A stretch of 64,000 nucleotides of DNA, from positions 248,001 through 312,000 of the forward strand of contig NZ_SMOD01000002.1 in assembly GCF_004353905.1 (NCBI RefSeq), given 5' to 3'. The notes beneath the pieces were generated by a model. It searched no databases. It worked only from the letters and a program-made list of their open reading frames with translations, and was not told the origin of the DNA. The DNA comes from Paraburkholderia guartelaensis. Lineage in GTDB: Bacteria; Pseudomonadota; Gammaproteobacteria; Burkholderiales; Burkholderiaceae. This document shows, piece by piece, positions 8,901 to 18,141 of the stretch. The position numbers were made by a program, and so were the translations under genes. Numbering within the stretch: the first letter of the stretch is position 1; every line of letters begins with the position of its first letter.

Positions 8901-9762
8901 AATTGAGCTTTCTGGCGTCGAACTGCTTTGCTGCGCGCGCCGCGTTGAGCAACGCCTCGACCTCGTCGATCCAGACGCGCCATGGCGCCTTCAGCGCTTC
9001 GAGTTCGTCGCGTGCGCGCTTGCGGGCTTCTGCGAGCGCCGCGTCGGGGTCGCATGCATCGGGCAAGAGATCGGCGTGCGCGAGCAGCCCGCGTATTGCA
9101 CTGTGCAGTTCGTCTGGATTCCTGAACCATGCCCTCACTTCGGCAGCGCTCGCCGCATCGAGGGGCGCCATGAAGGTGCGCCAGTAGTCGCGCACGACTT
9201 CGTCACGCAATTCCGTCTGGTCGGTTTCGAGCGTCTGCGAAAAGAGGCTGTCGCTGTCGAATGCATGTTCGCTCAGCATGCGGTTGCACCAGCCGTGGAT
9301 CGTCGAGACCGCGGCCTCGTCCATCCATTCGGCCGCAAGTTGCAGGCGGCGCGCGCACGCAGGCCACTGCTCCGGCGAGTAATCCTCGCGCAGATCGTGC
9401 AACAGGTCCTCTCCCGGCTCGCGCTCGGACACGTCTTCCGGCTCGACGCGGAAGCATTCGGCGGCTTCGATGAGGCGCGCGCGAATGCGCTCGCGCAGTT
9501 CCTTCGTCGCCGCGTCGGTAAACGTCACGACGAGAATTTCGGGTGGCGTGAGCGCACGGCCCGCCGTGCGCGCCTCGTCATCGAAATCCGCTTCGTCGCT
9601 TGCTGCGTTGAGCGCGCCGTGCCCCAGCACGAGCCGCACGTACAGCATGGCGATCGTGAAGGTCTTGCCCGTGCCCGCGCTCGCTTCTATCAGGCGGCTG
9701 CCGTATAGCGGAAAACGCAGCGGGTCCAGCACTTGTGCATCGATGTTCCCGAGCGGATTCAT
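5926..9762 (-). CDS. recB: Exodeoxyribonuclease V subunit beta (RecB helicase-nuclease)
   Basis: A 1278-residue UvrD-like 3'-5' helicase fused to a C-terminal nuclease. Walker A (ASAGTGKT) is at residues 27-34, and motif II VALIDEFQDTDPVQ and the motif VVTIHKSKGLEYPLVFLPF follow. The C-terminal nuclease has GFMDLVF and YVADYKSNWLG, giving the Asp-Asp-Lys active site. Both ends overlap their neighbours by four bases (ATGA with recC upstream and recD downstream). Nothing suggests decay; length is normal for the family. Confidence 0.97.
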   Translation of the reverse strand: MNPLGNIDAQVLDPLRFPLYGSRLIEASAGTGKTFTIAMLYVRLVLGHGALNAASDEADFDDEARTAGRALTPPEILVVTFTDAATKELRERIRARLIEAAECFRVEPEDVSEREPGEDLLHDLREDYSPEQWPACARRLQLAAEWMDEAAVSTIHGWCNRMLSEHAFDSDSLFSQTLETDQTELRDEVVRDYWRTFMAPLDAASAAEVRAWFRNPDELHSAIRGLLAHADLLPDACDPDAALAEARKRARDELEALKAPWRVWIDEVEALLNAARAAKQFDARKLNSKHSETWIGKLRDWANDPESAHPGFDVKAAVWTRLTPAGLAEIWVKGEPPEHAAFVAMESLRESLAAPPEAKQDLLCHAARWVAKRFEEEEARRSQMGFDDLLTRLRAALQRENGPRLAEIIRKQYPVALIDEFQDTDPVQYQIFDAVYRIAEHDTGTAIVLIGDPKQAIYAFRGADIYTYLRARRACEGRLYTLKKNFRSTRAMVEAVNRCFEAAESRPEGSGAFLFRSPDGRENALPFVAADAHGRPEKLVAAGAALPALNIWWMPPSTDGKPLSKGAYLAGMAGSCATEMVRLLNLGQEQAAGFSGERGMRPLQPADMAVLVNNRSEAQAIREALAARGVRSVYLSDRDSVYQTPQAEELRFWLAACAEPDDGRLVRTALATPTLGLEWAELDRLGHDEIAWESRVLQFREYRECWRRKGVLPMLRRLFNDFHVPQRLLGEAAGAGLNGERALTNLLHLAELLQQASTQLDGEHALIRYLDEQREDESAGGGGDARQLRLESDAGLVQVVTIHKSKGLEYPLVFLPFACAHRAVKPDDVPFKWHDDEGELRVTLEADARVLRQADRERLGEDLRKLYVALTRARYATWVGYGPVQGVEASAFGYLLAGGAAVPAEEAEAFLDALRGPCADIAVAPAPKVHRDVLALRDTGAVRGEARTLAHRERERWWIASYSSLKTLETQIGSGVPVEADDARGAPDTRSEDVFLELLDASVPPEDDEAFASADQALIAPALAPMHGFERGADAGTFLHELMEWAANEGFAEIAQDEARVRDMVARRCSVRGWSQWIETLTAWMLELVRTPLRLPDIEGESVAPVAFAAFEPGAYMAELEFWVTAHAVDTLAIDALVTEFTLDGEARPALDAATLNGMLKGFMDLVFEHEGRYYVADYKSNWLGPDDASYTPAKMRAQILHSRYELQYVLYLFALHRLLKSRLPDYDYDRHVGGAVYLFLRGGRAPGQGLHCERPPRELIERLDALFARRNALEDVA

Positions 9763-12700
9763 GCGGTCTCTCCTGCCTCGCTCGAGGCACGCTTCGCGCG
9801 CGACGACGCGAGCGGCGCGCGGCTTACCGGCAGCAGCAGCGTCATGGCGAGCGTAATGAAATCGTCGTGGGCAATGAGCGCGTCGAAATCGGGGAACGCG
9901 CGGCGCAAATACGCATTCGTCTCGCGCTCGCCGGGCGTGCGGTCATTGCCCTCATAGGCCGCGCGCGCGGCTTCCCACGCTTCGGCTGGCACCATCGCAC
10001 GCGTGCCGTCGAATGGATCGGGCAATTTGCGCAGCCACGCAAACGCGGTCTTCACCGCGAGCGGCAAGGGCCGGCGCGCACCGTCGTCCCATGCAGCAAG
10101 CAACGCGAGCAGATAGTCACGCGCAACCTGTGCGTCGAGCGGCGCGAACTCCACCACGCCCACCTTGCTCACGATCACCGTGGTCACCGGCCCGGCCGCG
10201 ATCTGTGCAGCCACGTGCGCAACCCAATAGGGCACGAGACGGTCGCTGCGATAGCGGTGGTCCTTCACGAGCGTGCCCGGCTCCAGAATCACACGGCCAA
10301 GTGCGCCGTCCGGGCCCGCACGTAAATCGTCGAGCCAGTCGTCGAGCGAAACGATGCGGCCTTCCGGCGTCGCATCGAGACGAATTTCATATTGATGCTC
10401 GAGCGGCTCGGGCCAGCGCGCGAGCGCCTTGCGATATTCGGCGAACAGCTCGGGCATGGGCGCGAGCAGTTCTTCGCCGATCACCTCGCCAAAGCCGCCC
10501 GTCGCGAGATCGCCGCTGCGATGCATGCGCTCGAGGCGCGCGAGCGCGGCCGGTTCGAGATCGTCTTCGCCGCGCTCCATCGCGAGGACCTGCGCGTGGA
10601 TCAGTTCGCCCTGGAGTTGCCACGCCTGCAACGCATCGACTTCGAAGGGCTCGTGATTTTCGCTCGCCGAATCTTCGCTTTCGAAGGCCACGCGCAGACG
10701 CTGGCGGAAGAAGCTGCGAACGGGCTCGCGCAGGAAGTCGCCAAGCTCGCGAATCGACAGCGGCTCGTCGCGTTCAGTCGGCGCGAGGACTTCGGCGTTC
10801 GCTCCAGCCGCAGGCCGCACCTTTGCTGGCTTGCCCCACTCGTGCGCATACGTGTAGAGCGTCGCCTCTTCCGGGCGCGGCGGAAAATAGTCCGGGCTGA
10901 ACGGCTGCAGGCGATGCTCGATGGTCAACGCATCGAGCAGCGCATCGCCATCGTTGTCTTCGTCGCCTTCGAGCCGCCAGCCGGCCTTCAGATGATCGCG
11001 CAACTGTCCGACCAGCACCGAAGGCGGACGCGGCGTGTTGTCGGTCACGCTGCGCCCGATCCACGAAACGTGCAGATGGTCGCGCGCCGAGAGCAGCGCT
11101 TCGAGGAACAGATAGCGGTCGTCTTCGCGGCGCGAGCGGTCGCCGGGGCGATAGTCGCGGCGCATGAGGTCGAAGTCGAGCGGCGTGCGGCTGCGCGGAT
11201 AGTCGCCGTCGTTCATGCCGAGCAGGCACACGCGCCGGAACGGAATCGCCCGCATCGGCATGAGCGTGGCGAAGGTCACCGCACCCGCGAAAAAGCGCTG
11301 CGAGAGGCCGCCGCCTTCGAGCGCTGCGAGCCAGTTCTCCGCGACGATGGCGAGCGGCAAGGTCTGCGTGAGCGCGGCTTCATCGCAGGCCTCGCGCCAC
11401 GTTTCGAGCGCGCCGTCGAGGCGGTCGAGCGTGTAGGCGTCTTCGTCCTGCGCCGCGAAAAAGGCCGCCTTCAACGCGCGCAGACGCTCGCACCACACTT
11501 CCACTGTGGCCGGCTCGCGCAGCGTGCGCCACGCGTGGTCGAGCGCATCCACGAGGCGCGTGAGCGGGCCCAGCAACGCGGCGTCGAGTCCGCCGATTTC
11601 GCTGTACGGCTCGATGCCGCGCCAGGCACCCGCACGCTCGCCCGCGGCGTAGCCCAGCAGCATGCGCCGCAGACCGAACGCCCAGCTATTGGGTGCGCTG
11701 AGTTCGTCGGCCTGGGGGAGCCCGAGGCTCGCACGCTGGCCCGCATGCAAGCCCCAGCGGATATTCGCGCCGTCGATCCAGTTGCGCAATGTGGGCACGT
11801 CTTCGGCGTCGATGCCAAAGCGCGCGCGCACGGCCGGCACTTCGAGCAGGTCGAGCACGTCGCTCACCGTCACGCGCGAGTACGGCAGCGAAAGCAGCAT
11901 TTCCAGCGCGCCGATGAGCGGATCGAACGCGCGCTGCGCGCGGTCGGCCACGCTGAACGGAATGCTGCGCGGGTCGTTGCCGTCGAGCAGGCCGAACACG
12001 GCCTGGATATGCGGCGCGTAGACTTCGATGTCGGGCACCATCACGATTACGTCGCGCGGACGCAGCGTGGGGTCCGCCGCAAACGCGGCGAGCAGGCGGT
12101 CGTGCAGGATCTCCACTTCGCGCTGCGCGCTGTGCGCAACGTGAAAGCGAATCGATTCGTCCTCCTGTACATCGACAGGTTCCCAGTGCTCGCGCGTCTC
12201 GCCAAGCGGACGCAGATCGCGAATGTCGTCTTGCAACTGCGAGAGCAGCGTGAGCGCGTCTTCGCCATCGAACAGATCGATACGCTGGCCAATACGCGTG
12301 AAATGCGGCGTGTAAGTCTCGCGCGCTTCGTCGCTATCGTATTCGTCGAGCAGGCCGATGAAGTCGCGCCCCTGCTTGCCCCAGGCCGCGAGCAACGGCT
12401 GGGAATGCAGATGCAGCTGCGCCTCGTCGAGCCGGTCGGGCGCGCCCGCGCGGCGGCGCTGCCGCGCGTGGCGTGCGCGCAGCAGGTCCTGATCGGCGAC
12501 GATGTCGGCCCAGTAGTGCATGCACGGGTTGTGCACGCACATCAGCACCTGACACCAGCGCGCGAGCGCCGCGAGGACTTCCACGGACTGGCGTGCAAGG
12601 CTCGAAATGCCGAACACCACCAGCCGGCGCGGCAAGCCCTTCGGCCGTGCGTCGCCCTCCTGCCATGACTGCGCGCGCGCCATGAACGCTTCGTGCACGG

Positions 12701-13367
12701 CGGCGCGCCCCGTGTCACGCAAGCCGATGCCGTCTTGCGCCTGCGCGCTCACGTCCGCGAGCAGCGCGCGCCAGAGCGCCGCCTGCCAGCGCGCCTCCTC
12801 GGGCAACGGCGTGCGCGCGTTGCGCGCATCGATCAGCACGTCATCGTTCGCGGCCCACGCAGCGAGCCAGTCCGCGCGATAGACCTGGTACTGGTCAAGC
12901 AAATCCGCCACGCGCTGCGCGAGCTGGAAGCACTTGCGCTGGTCTTCGTCGTTGGCCATGAAGCGCTTGAGCGGCTCGTACCCCGGCTCGTCGAGCAGCG
13001 CCGGCAGCATGCGCATGAGGCGCCAGACGAGGCGCGACTTGTCGAACGGCGAGACCGCGGGCACCGCGTCGTTGCCGAGCTCGGCGCGATACACCTGCCA
13101 CAGGAAACGCGACGGCAGCGACATTTCGAACGCCGCCGCAATCCCGCAGCCGCCCTCCTCGGGATCGGCGGCAAACGCGAGCTTGAGCCACTGCGCGATG
13201 CCGTTGCTCTGCACGAGGAACATTTCCTTTTCGAGCGGCGCGACCGGGTTCTGGCCGATCCAGCTCACGATCAGGTCGCGCATGCGCTCGGGCTGATTGC
13301 CGTGAACGAGCATCAGCCCAGTGGGCAGTTCGCGCGCGCTCAAGCGAGGCTCCGGCGCGCCTGACAC
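9759..13367 (-). CDS. recC: Exodeoxyribonuclease V subunit gamma (RecC)
   Basis: The RecC subunit splits the DNA strands and recognises Chi; it resembles an inactivated helicase. The N-terminal MLVHGNQPERMRDLI and MFLVQSNGIAQWLKL segments match the family, as do DVIVMVPDIEVYAPHI and CLLGMNDGDYPRSR. The GTG at 13367 gives 1202 residues; an ATG at 13313 would begin right at the conserved MLVHGN block and may be the true start, because neither site has a good ribosome-binding sequence. First gene of recC-recB-recD. Confidence 0.94.
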   Translation of the reverse strand: MSGAPEPRLSARELPTGLMLVHGNQPERMRDLIVSWIGQNPVAPLEKEMFLVQSNGIAQWLKLAFAADPEEGGCGIAAAFEMSLPSRFLWQVYRAELGNDAVPAVSPFDKSRLVWRLMRMLPALLDEPGYEPLKRFMANDEDQRKCFQLAQRVADLLDQYQVYRADWLAAWAANDDVLIDARNARTPLPEEARWQAALWRALLADVSAQAQDGIGLRDTGRAAVHEAFMARAQSWQEGDARPKGLPRRLVVFGISSLARQSVEVLAALARWCQVLMCVHNPCMHYWADIVADQDLLRARHARQRRRAGAPDRLDEAQLHLHSQPLLAAWGKQGRDFIGLLDEYDSDEARETYTPHFTRIGQRIDLFDGEDALTLLSQLQDDIRDLRPLGETREHWEPVDVQEDESIRFHVAHSAQREVEILHDRLLAAFAADPTLRPRDVIVMVPDIEVYAPHIQAVFGLLDGNDPRSIPFSVADRAQRAFDPLIGALEMLLSLPYSRVTVSDVLDLLEVPAVRARFGIDAEDVPTLRNWIDGANIRWGLHAGQRASLGLPQADELSAPNSWAFGLRRMLLGYAAGERAGAWRGIEPYSEIGGLDAALLGPLTRLVDALDHAWRTLREPATVEVWCERLRALKAAFFAAQDEDAYTLDRLDGALETWREACDEAALTQTLPLAIVAENWLAALEGGGLSQRFFAGAVTFATLMPMRAIPFRRVCLLGMNDGDYPRSRTPLDFDLMRRDYRPGDRSRREDDRYLFLEALLSARDHLHVSWIGRSVTDNTPRPPSVLVGQLRDHLKAGWRLEGDEDNDGDALLDALTIEHRLQPFSPDYFPPRPEEATLYTYAHEWGKPAKVRPAAGANAEVLAPTERDEPLSIRELGDFLREPVRSFFRQRLRVAFESEDSASENHEPFEVDALQAWQLQGELIHAQVLAMERGEDDLEPAALARLERMHRSGDLATGGFGEVIGEELLAPMPELFAEYRKALARWPEPLEHQYEIRLDATPEGRIVSLDDWLDDLRAGPDGALGRVILEPGTLVKDHRYRSDRLVPYWVAHVAAQIAAGPVTTVIVSKVGVVEFAPLDAQVARDYLLALLAAWDDGARRPLPLAVKTAFAWLRKLPDPFDGTRAMVPAEAWEAARAAYEGNDRTPGERETNAYLRRAFPDFDALIAHDDFITLAMTLLLPVSRAPLASSRAKRASSEAGETA

Positions 13368-13454
13368 GCGTTACGCGCGGGTTGTGCAGATGGGGCGAGG
13401 AAGCGGAGAAAAGGAATTGCGGCCATGTCGCCTGTTCGTGTTTGGTGCCTGTAC

Positions 13455-13474
13455 ATACCGGTACGCGCCGGTAT
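13455..13474. promoter_or_regulatory. Perfect inverted repeat upstream of recC
   Basis: ATACCGG (13455-13461) and CCGGTAT (13468-13474) form a perfect 7-base inverted repeat with a 6-base spacer. It lies 88 bp upstream of the GTG of recC and 123 bp downstream of ugpC. It could be an operator for recC or a weak transcript hairpin. No factor is assigned. Confidence 0.35.
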
Positions 13475-13596
13475 TTGCCGATACGAATGGCGCAGGCGGC
13501 ATAGCGCCCGCGCGATGCGACAGTTTACGACAATCGAGGCCGCGGCGAGTGCCGCTTTCGCGCGTAGGCCGCGGTATTGGCACCGGCAGGCGCGGC

Positions 13597-14673
13597 CTAG
13601 CCCAAACGCTTGCCCGTAGCCGGATCGAAGAAATGCAGGCGCGCCGGCGGCAGGTGCACCGCCAGCCGTTCGCCGGGCGTGGGCCGCGTTTCGTGCGGCA
13701 GGCGCACCACCACGTCCGCACTGCCCCAGCGGCCGTGCGCGAGATTGTCCGCGCCGAGCAATTCACAGGTCTCGACTTCGAGCGTGACCGGCTCGTTGGC
13801 GCCGCGCGCGTGCATATGCTCGGGCCGCACGCCCAGCACGCATTCCGCGCCCTTCGGCAGCCAGGCCGGCGCATCGCCAAGCGGCAGATGGGGCCCGTTG
13901 CCCGCGATTTCGAAGCGCCGGCCGTCGTCGCTCACGCGCCCGCGCAGCAGGTTCATGGCCGGCGAGCCGATGAAGCTCGCCACGAACATCGAAGCGGGCC
14001 GGTCGTACACTTCGCTCGGCGTGCCGATCTGTTCCGCGCGCCCGCCGTTGAGCACCATCACGCGCTGCGCAAGCGTCATCGCCTCGATCTGGTCGTGCGT
14101 GACGTACAGGCTCGTCGTACGCAGGCGCGCATGCAGACGCTGGATTTCAAGGCGCATCTGCACGCGCAGCTTCGCGTCGAGGTTCGAGAGCGGCTCGTCG
14201 AACAGGAACACCGAAGGCTCGCGCACGATCGCGCGGCCCATCGCCACGCGCTGGCGCTGGCCGCCCGATAGCTCGCGCGGCTTGCGCTCGAGCAGCTTCC
14301 CAAGTTCGAGAATCTCGGCGGCCGCCGCCACGCGCGAGTCGATCGTCGCGCGGTCGAGCCCTTGCAGCTTGAGGCTGTAGCCCATGTTGCGCGCGACCGT
14401 CATGTGCGGATAGAGCGCGTAGTTCTGGAACACCATGGCGATGTCGCGATCCTTGGGCTCCACGCGATTGACCACCGTCTCGCCGATGGCGATCTCGCCC
14501 GACGTGATCGTTTCCAGCCCCGCGACCATGCGCAGCAGCGTGGACTTACCGCAGCCCGACGGGCCGACGAGCACCATGAATTCGCCGTCCGCCACCTGCA
14601 CGTCGATGCCGTGCAACACCTGTTGCGCGCCGTCGTACGACTTCGTGACGCCCCGTATGCTCAATGCCGCCAT
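13597..14673 (-). CDS. ugpC: ABC transporter ATPase, UgpC/MalK type
   Basis: A 358-residue ATPase that powers a CUT1-type sugar or glycerol-phosphate importer. Walker [10 protein letters not shown], signature [15 protein letters not shown], Walker B VFLFDEP and the H-loop YVTHD are intact, and the C-terminal third carries the regulatory OB/TOBE domain (from about residue 240). It follows ugpE by 25 bp in ugpA-ugpE-ugpC. Such ATPases are often shared between transporters. The ugp assignment comes mostly from the permeases. Confidence 0.9.
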   Translation of the reverse strand: MAALSIRGVTKSYDGAQQVLHGIDVQVADGEFMVLVGPSGCGKSTLLRMVAGLETITSGEIAIGETVVNRVEPKDRDIAMVFQNYALYPHMTVARNMGYSLKLQGLDRATIDSRVAAAAEILELGKLLERKPRELSGGQRQRVAMGRAIVREPSVFLFDEPLSNLDAKLRVQMRLEIQRLHARLRTTSLYVTHDQIEAMTLAQRVMVLNGGRAEQIGTPSEVYDRPASMFVASFIGSPAMNLLRGRVSDDGRRFEIAGNGPHLPLGDAPAWLPKGAECVLGVRPEHMHARGANEPVTLEVETCELLGADNLAHGRWGSADVVVRLPHETRPTPGERLAVHLPPARLHFFDPATGKRLG

Positions 14674-14698
14674 GCCGTCCCCCGAATTGCATTCATGC

Positions 14699-15544
14699 TT
14701 ATTTCTCCACGTCCACGAGGCCGCGCACGAACCAGCGCTGCATGGCCAGCACCACCACGAGCGGCGGCAGCATGGCGATCATCGTCGCGCACATCACGAG
14801 ATGCCATTGCGTCGCCGCGTCACCGCTCGAAATCATGCTCTTGATGCCCACCACGGCGGTCGTCATCGAAGCCGTGCTCGACATGAGAATCGGCCACAGA
14901 TACTGGTTCCAGCCGTAAATGAACGTGATGACGAACAGCGACGCGATGTTCGTTTTGGAAAGCGGCAGCACCACGTCCCAGAAGAAACGCAGCGGCCCCG
15001 CGCCGTCGATACGCGCAGCCTCGATCAGCTCGTTCGGCAGCGTGAGGAAGAACTGGCGGAACAGAAACGTGGCCGTGGCCGAGGCGATCAGCGGCAGCGT
15101 GAGGCCCGCGTAAGTGTTCGTGAGATGCAGCGTGGCCGCGACCTGCACCGTGGGGAAAATGCGCACTTCCACGGGCAGCATGAGCGTCACGAAGATCAGC
15201 CAGAACGCGAGGCGCCGGAATGGAAAGCGGAAAAACACGATCGCATAGGCCGAGATGATCGATATGGCGATCTTGCCCACCGAAATCACGAGCGCCGTGA
15301 TGACGCTGTTCATGAGCATCACGCCGAACGGGCTCGCCGCGCTGCCCGTGCCCACGTTCCACACCGTGGCCATGTTCGCGAACAGATGGGTGCTCGGCAC
15401 GAGCGAGAGCGGCACCGAGAAGACTTCTTTCTCGTTCATCGTGGCGGCGCAAAATGCCACGTACACGGGAAAGGCCACCACCGCCACGCCGAGCAGCAGC
15501 ATGACGTGGCAGAACAGGTTGAAGTATTTGCGGTTCTCGACCAT
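14699..15544 (-). CDS. ugpE: sn-Glycerol-3-phosphate-type ABC permease UgpE
   Basis: A 281-residue permease with six hydrophobic helices. The cytoplasmic EAA loop that docks the ATPase is visible ([21 protein letters not shown], near residues 185-205). The N-terminal helix and the [20 protein letters not shown] second helix fit UgpE and relatives. Its ATG shares one base with the ugpA stop, so it is co-translated with its partner. Substrate is presumed sn-glycerol 3-phosphate or its diesters, but other CUT1 substrates cannot be excluded because no binding protein is present. Confidence 0.88.
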   Translation of the reverse strand: MVENRKYFNLFCHVMLLLGVAVVAFPVYVAFCAATMNEKEVFSVPLSLVPSTHLFANMATVWNVGTGSAASPFGVMLMNSVITALVISVGKIAISIISAYAIVFFRFPFRRLAFWLIFVTLMLPVEVRIFPTVQVAATLHLTNTYAGLTLPLIASATATFLFRQFFLTLPNELIEAARIDGAGPLRFFWDVVLPLSKTNIASLFVITFIYGWNQYLWPILMSSTASMTTAVVGIKSMISSGDAATQWHLVMCATMIAMLPPLVVVLAMQRWFVRGLVDVEK

Positions 15545-16425
15545 CAGTACTGCACCCGTCGTTCGATAAAGCGGAACTGGAAGATCGTGAGCGCGGTCAC
15601 GATCACCATCAGCACGACCGATTGCGCGCCCGAGCTGCCGATGTCGAGGCCCCGAAAGCCTTCGTCGAAGATCTTGTAGACGAGCGTGCGCGTGGCCTGG
15701 CCAGGCCCGCCGCCCGTTGCCGCATCGATCACGGGGAAGGTGTCGAACAGCGCGTAGACCACGTTCACCACGAGCAGAAAGAAGCTCGTGGGCGAGAGCA
15801 GCGGGAACGCAATGCCGAAGAAGCGCCGCACGGGGCCCGCGCCGTCGATGGCGGCCGCCTCGAACAGCGATTGCGGAATCGACTGCAGGCCCGCGTAGAA
15901 GAACAGGAAGTTATAGCTGATCTGCTGCCAGACCGATGCGATCACAACGAGCGTCATGGCCTGGCCGGGGTTGAGCGCATGATTCCACGTCACGCCGAAA
16001 CGTGCGAGCGCAAAGGTCACCAGGCCGATGCTCGGGTTGAACAGAAAACCCCACAACACGGCGGCAATGACGGGCGCGACCGCATACGGCCAGATGAGAA
16101 ACGTTTGATAAAAGCGCTTGCCGCGCGTCACATGGTGCGCCATGGCTGCCAGCAGCAGAGAAATGGCGAGGCCGCCGAACGTGACGAGCGCCGTAAACAC
16201 GAGCGTCGTCTGGACCGAGGCCAGATAGAGCGGATCACGCAGGAGCCGCGTGAAATTGGCGAAGCCGACGAAGACGGACGACGTGCCGAAGGCGTCCTGG
16301 GCCTGGGTCGACTGCAGGAGCGCCACCCCGGCCGGCCATAGGAAAAAGATCACGGTCACCGCAAGCTGCGGGCCGACGAGCAGGTACGGCAGCAGGCTCG
16401 CCCCAAAACGGGAGCGTTGTTCCAT
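15544..16425 (-). CDS. ugpA: sn-Glycerol-3-phosphate-type ABC permease UgpA
   Basis: A 293-residue permease with six membrane helices and the EAA loop ([23 protein letters not shown]). The start at 16425 ([16 protein letters not shown]) matches the usual short cytoplasmic tail of UgpA; an in-frame start 45 bases earlier is less likely. A GGAG lies about 11 bases upstream. It opens ugpA-ugpE-ugpC. A ugpB solute-binding gene is normally found just upstream and is absent here. Confidence 0.88.
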   Translation of the reverse strand: MEQRSRFGASLLPYLLVGPQLAVTVIFFLWPAGVALLQSTQAQDAFGTSSVFVGFANFTRLLRDPLYLASVQTTLVFTALVTFGGLAISLLLAAMAHHVTRGKRFYQTFLIWPYAVAPVIAAVLWGFLFNPSIGLVTFALARFGVTWNHALNPGQAMTLVVIASVWQQISYNFLFFYAGLQSIPQSLFEAAAIDGAGPVRRFFGIAFPLLSPTSFFLLVVNVVYALFDTFPVIDAATGGGPGQATRTLVYKIFDEGFRGLDIGSSGAQSVVLMVIVTALTIFQFRFIERRVQY

Positions 16426-16736
16426 TGCGTCACTCTCCTCGAGTGGCGGCGTTCGGACGGTCGCGAACACCGGTTGGCGCGGCTTGTTTATCGAATTGAG
16501 CCGCCTCTTGGGCGGCGCCGCGTTCGCATTCTAGCCGAGACTCGTGACAATACGGGTCAAAGCGCGGGGCAAAGCACGGGACTGGACGCCGCGCTCGGGC
16601 GCCGGGAGCGGGATTGACGCGGGGAGATATGGGGCGAAAGGGCTGCGCGGAGGGTCGATCCGGCGCGCAGCGTCTTCCGGTCGGTGAAAACAGCGGGGAC
16701 GTCGCCGCCCCCTGGCTTCATTGTTCGACTCGCCGC
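16426..16736. other. Gene-free stretch upstream of ugpA
   Basis: About 310 bp between ugpA and the FAD reductase. It must contain the ugpA promoter. I see no intact or broken solute-binding-protein frame and no convincing terminator hairpin. Confidence 0.6.
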
Positions 16737-17978
16737 TCAGGCAAGCGCCGCCGCGGTGAATTTGCCCATGTCCGTGGCCGGATCGCGCAGCGCATCGAGG
16801 TCGAGCTTCACGCCCTTGCCCACGAGCTTCTTGCCGCACAGGAAATCGGGCATCGAATTGACGGCGTCGACCGCGAGCAGCACGCGGTCCTTCAGGTAGT
16901 ACACCGCGAAGCGCCGCGCTGCCGGGTCGCCGCGCACGATGGCTTCGTCATAGCCCTCGAGCAGGCCCACCGTCTGCAGCTTGAGGTCGTACTGATCGGA
17001 CCAGAACCACGGTGCGTCGCACGCGGGGCGCGGCTTGCCGACGATCGCAGAGGCCGCGAGCTTCGCCTGCTCCACCGCGTTGTGCACGCTTTCCAGGCGC
17101 CCCGCGCGGCCATAGTGAGCAAGCGGCCGGTGCGCGCAGTCGCCGATCGCAAAGACGTCCGGATCGCTCGTGCGCGCGTCGTCGTCCACCTGAATGCCGT
17201 TGGCGCACGTGATGCCCGCCGCCTTCGCGAGCGCCTCGTTCGGCAGGATGCCGATGCCGACCAGCGCGAGCGTGGCGGGGACGATCTCGCCGTCTGCAAG
17301 CTTCACGCCGGTGAGCTTGCCGCCCTCGCCCACGAGCGCCTCGATCTTCGCGTTCAGGCGCAGTTCCACGCCCTGCGCGCGATGCTCGTTCGCATAGAAC
17401 GTGGAAATGGTCTCGCCCGTCACGCGGCCCAGCACGCGCGGCGCGGCTTCGAGCACGGTGACTTCGTGGCCGAGCTGGCGCGCCGCCGCGGCCGCTTCGA
17501 GGCCGATATAACCGGCGCCGATCACCACGAGCTTTTCGCCCGGCTTCACGCGCTCGCGCAGCACGTCGGCGTCGGCGAGCGAGCGCAGCGCGATCACGCC
17601 CGCGAGATCGTGGCCCGGCACCGTCAACGCGCGCGGCGTCGAGCCGGTGGCGAAAATCAGCTTGTCGTATTGAAGCTGGCTGCCGTCGGCGAGCGTGAGC
17701 GTGCGGCTCGCGCGGTCGAGCGCTTGCGCGCTCGCGCCGAGCTTGAGTTCAATGCGCTGCTCGTCGTAGAACGCGCGCGGTTTGAGCCATAAGCGCTCGA
17801 CGTCGGCCTCGCCCTTCAAATAGGCCTTGCTGAGCGGCGGCCGGTGATAAGGGGGCACCGGTTCTTCGCCGACCAGTACGACGCGGCCGCCAAATCCATA
17901 TTGCCGCAGCAGCGCCGCGGCGTTGCCGCCCGCATGCCCTGCCCCAACGATCACCACCGTGCTGCCGTCTTCTTGCAT
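16737..17978 (-). CDS. FAD-dependent ferredoxin-type NAD(P)H reductase
   Basis: A 413-residue oxidoreductase of the pyridine nucleotide-disulfide class, like the reductase components of dioxygenase and P450 systems (HcaD/CamA type). An N-terminal FAD-binding GAGHAGG motif (around residue 12), a second dinucleotide motif VIGAGYIGLEAAAAA (around 150), and the FAD-ribityl contact DVFAIGDCA (around 280) are all present. The C-terminal reductase domain has the usual DAPWFWSDQYDLKLQ. GGGAG precedes the ATG. No ferredoxin or oxygenase gene is adjacent, so its electron acceptor is unknown. Confidence 0.9.
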   Translation of the reverse strand: MQEDGSTVVIVGAGHAGGNAAALLRQYGFGGRVVLVGEEPVPPYHRPPLSKAYLKGEADVERLWLKPRAFYDEQRIELKLGASAQALDRASRTLTLADGSQLQYDKLIFATGSTPRALTVPGHDLAGVIALRSLADADVLRERVKPGEKLVVIGAGYIGLEAAAAARQLGHEVTVLEAAPRVLGRVTGETISTFYANEHRAQGVELRLNAKIEALVGEGGKLTGVKLADGEIVPATLALVGIGILPNEALAKAAGITCANGIQVDDDARTSDPDVFAIGDCAHRPLAHYGRAGRLESVHNAVEQAKLAASAIVGKPRPACDAPWFWSDQYDLKLQTVGLLEGYDEAIVRGDPAARRFAVYYLKDRVLLAVDAVNSMPDFLCGKKLVGKGVKLDLDALRDPATDMGKFTAAALA

Positions 17979-18141
17979 GTCCGCTCCCGCTTTTCCCGCT
18001 TTCTACACGTTAATTGATTCATTGCGCGCATCGGCGGCCACGACTCATACGCGCGCCTGAACGCTTGCGCCAGTGAGCCGCCTGCGCCGTCTGCCGCGCC
18101 AGGAACGTGATCATCTCACGGTTCGCACTTGCATACGGCAA

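Noticed and set aside
7702..9708. Long open frame on the plus strand antisense to recB (668 codons)
   Set aside because: Arg/His/Ala-rich translation typical of the shadow frame of a high-GC gene. recB on the other strand has intact motifs.
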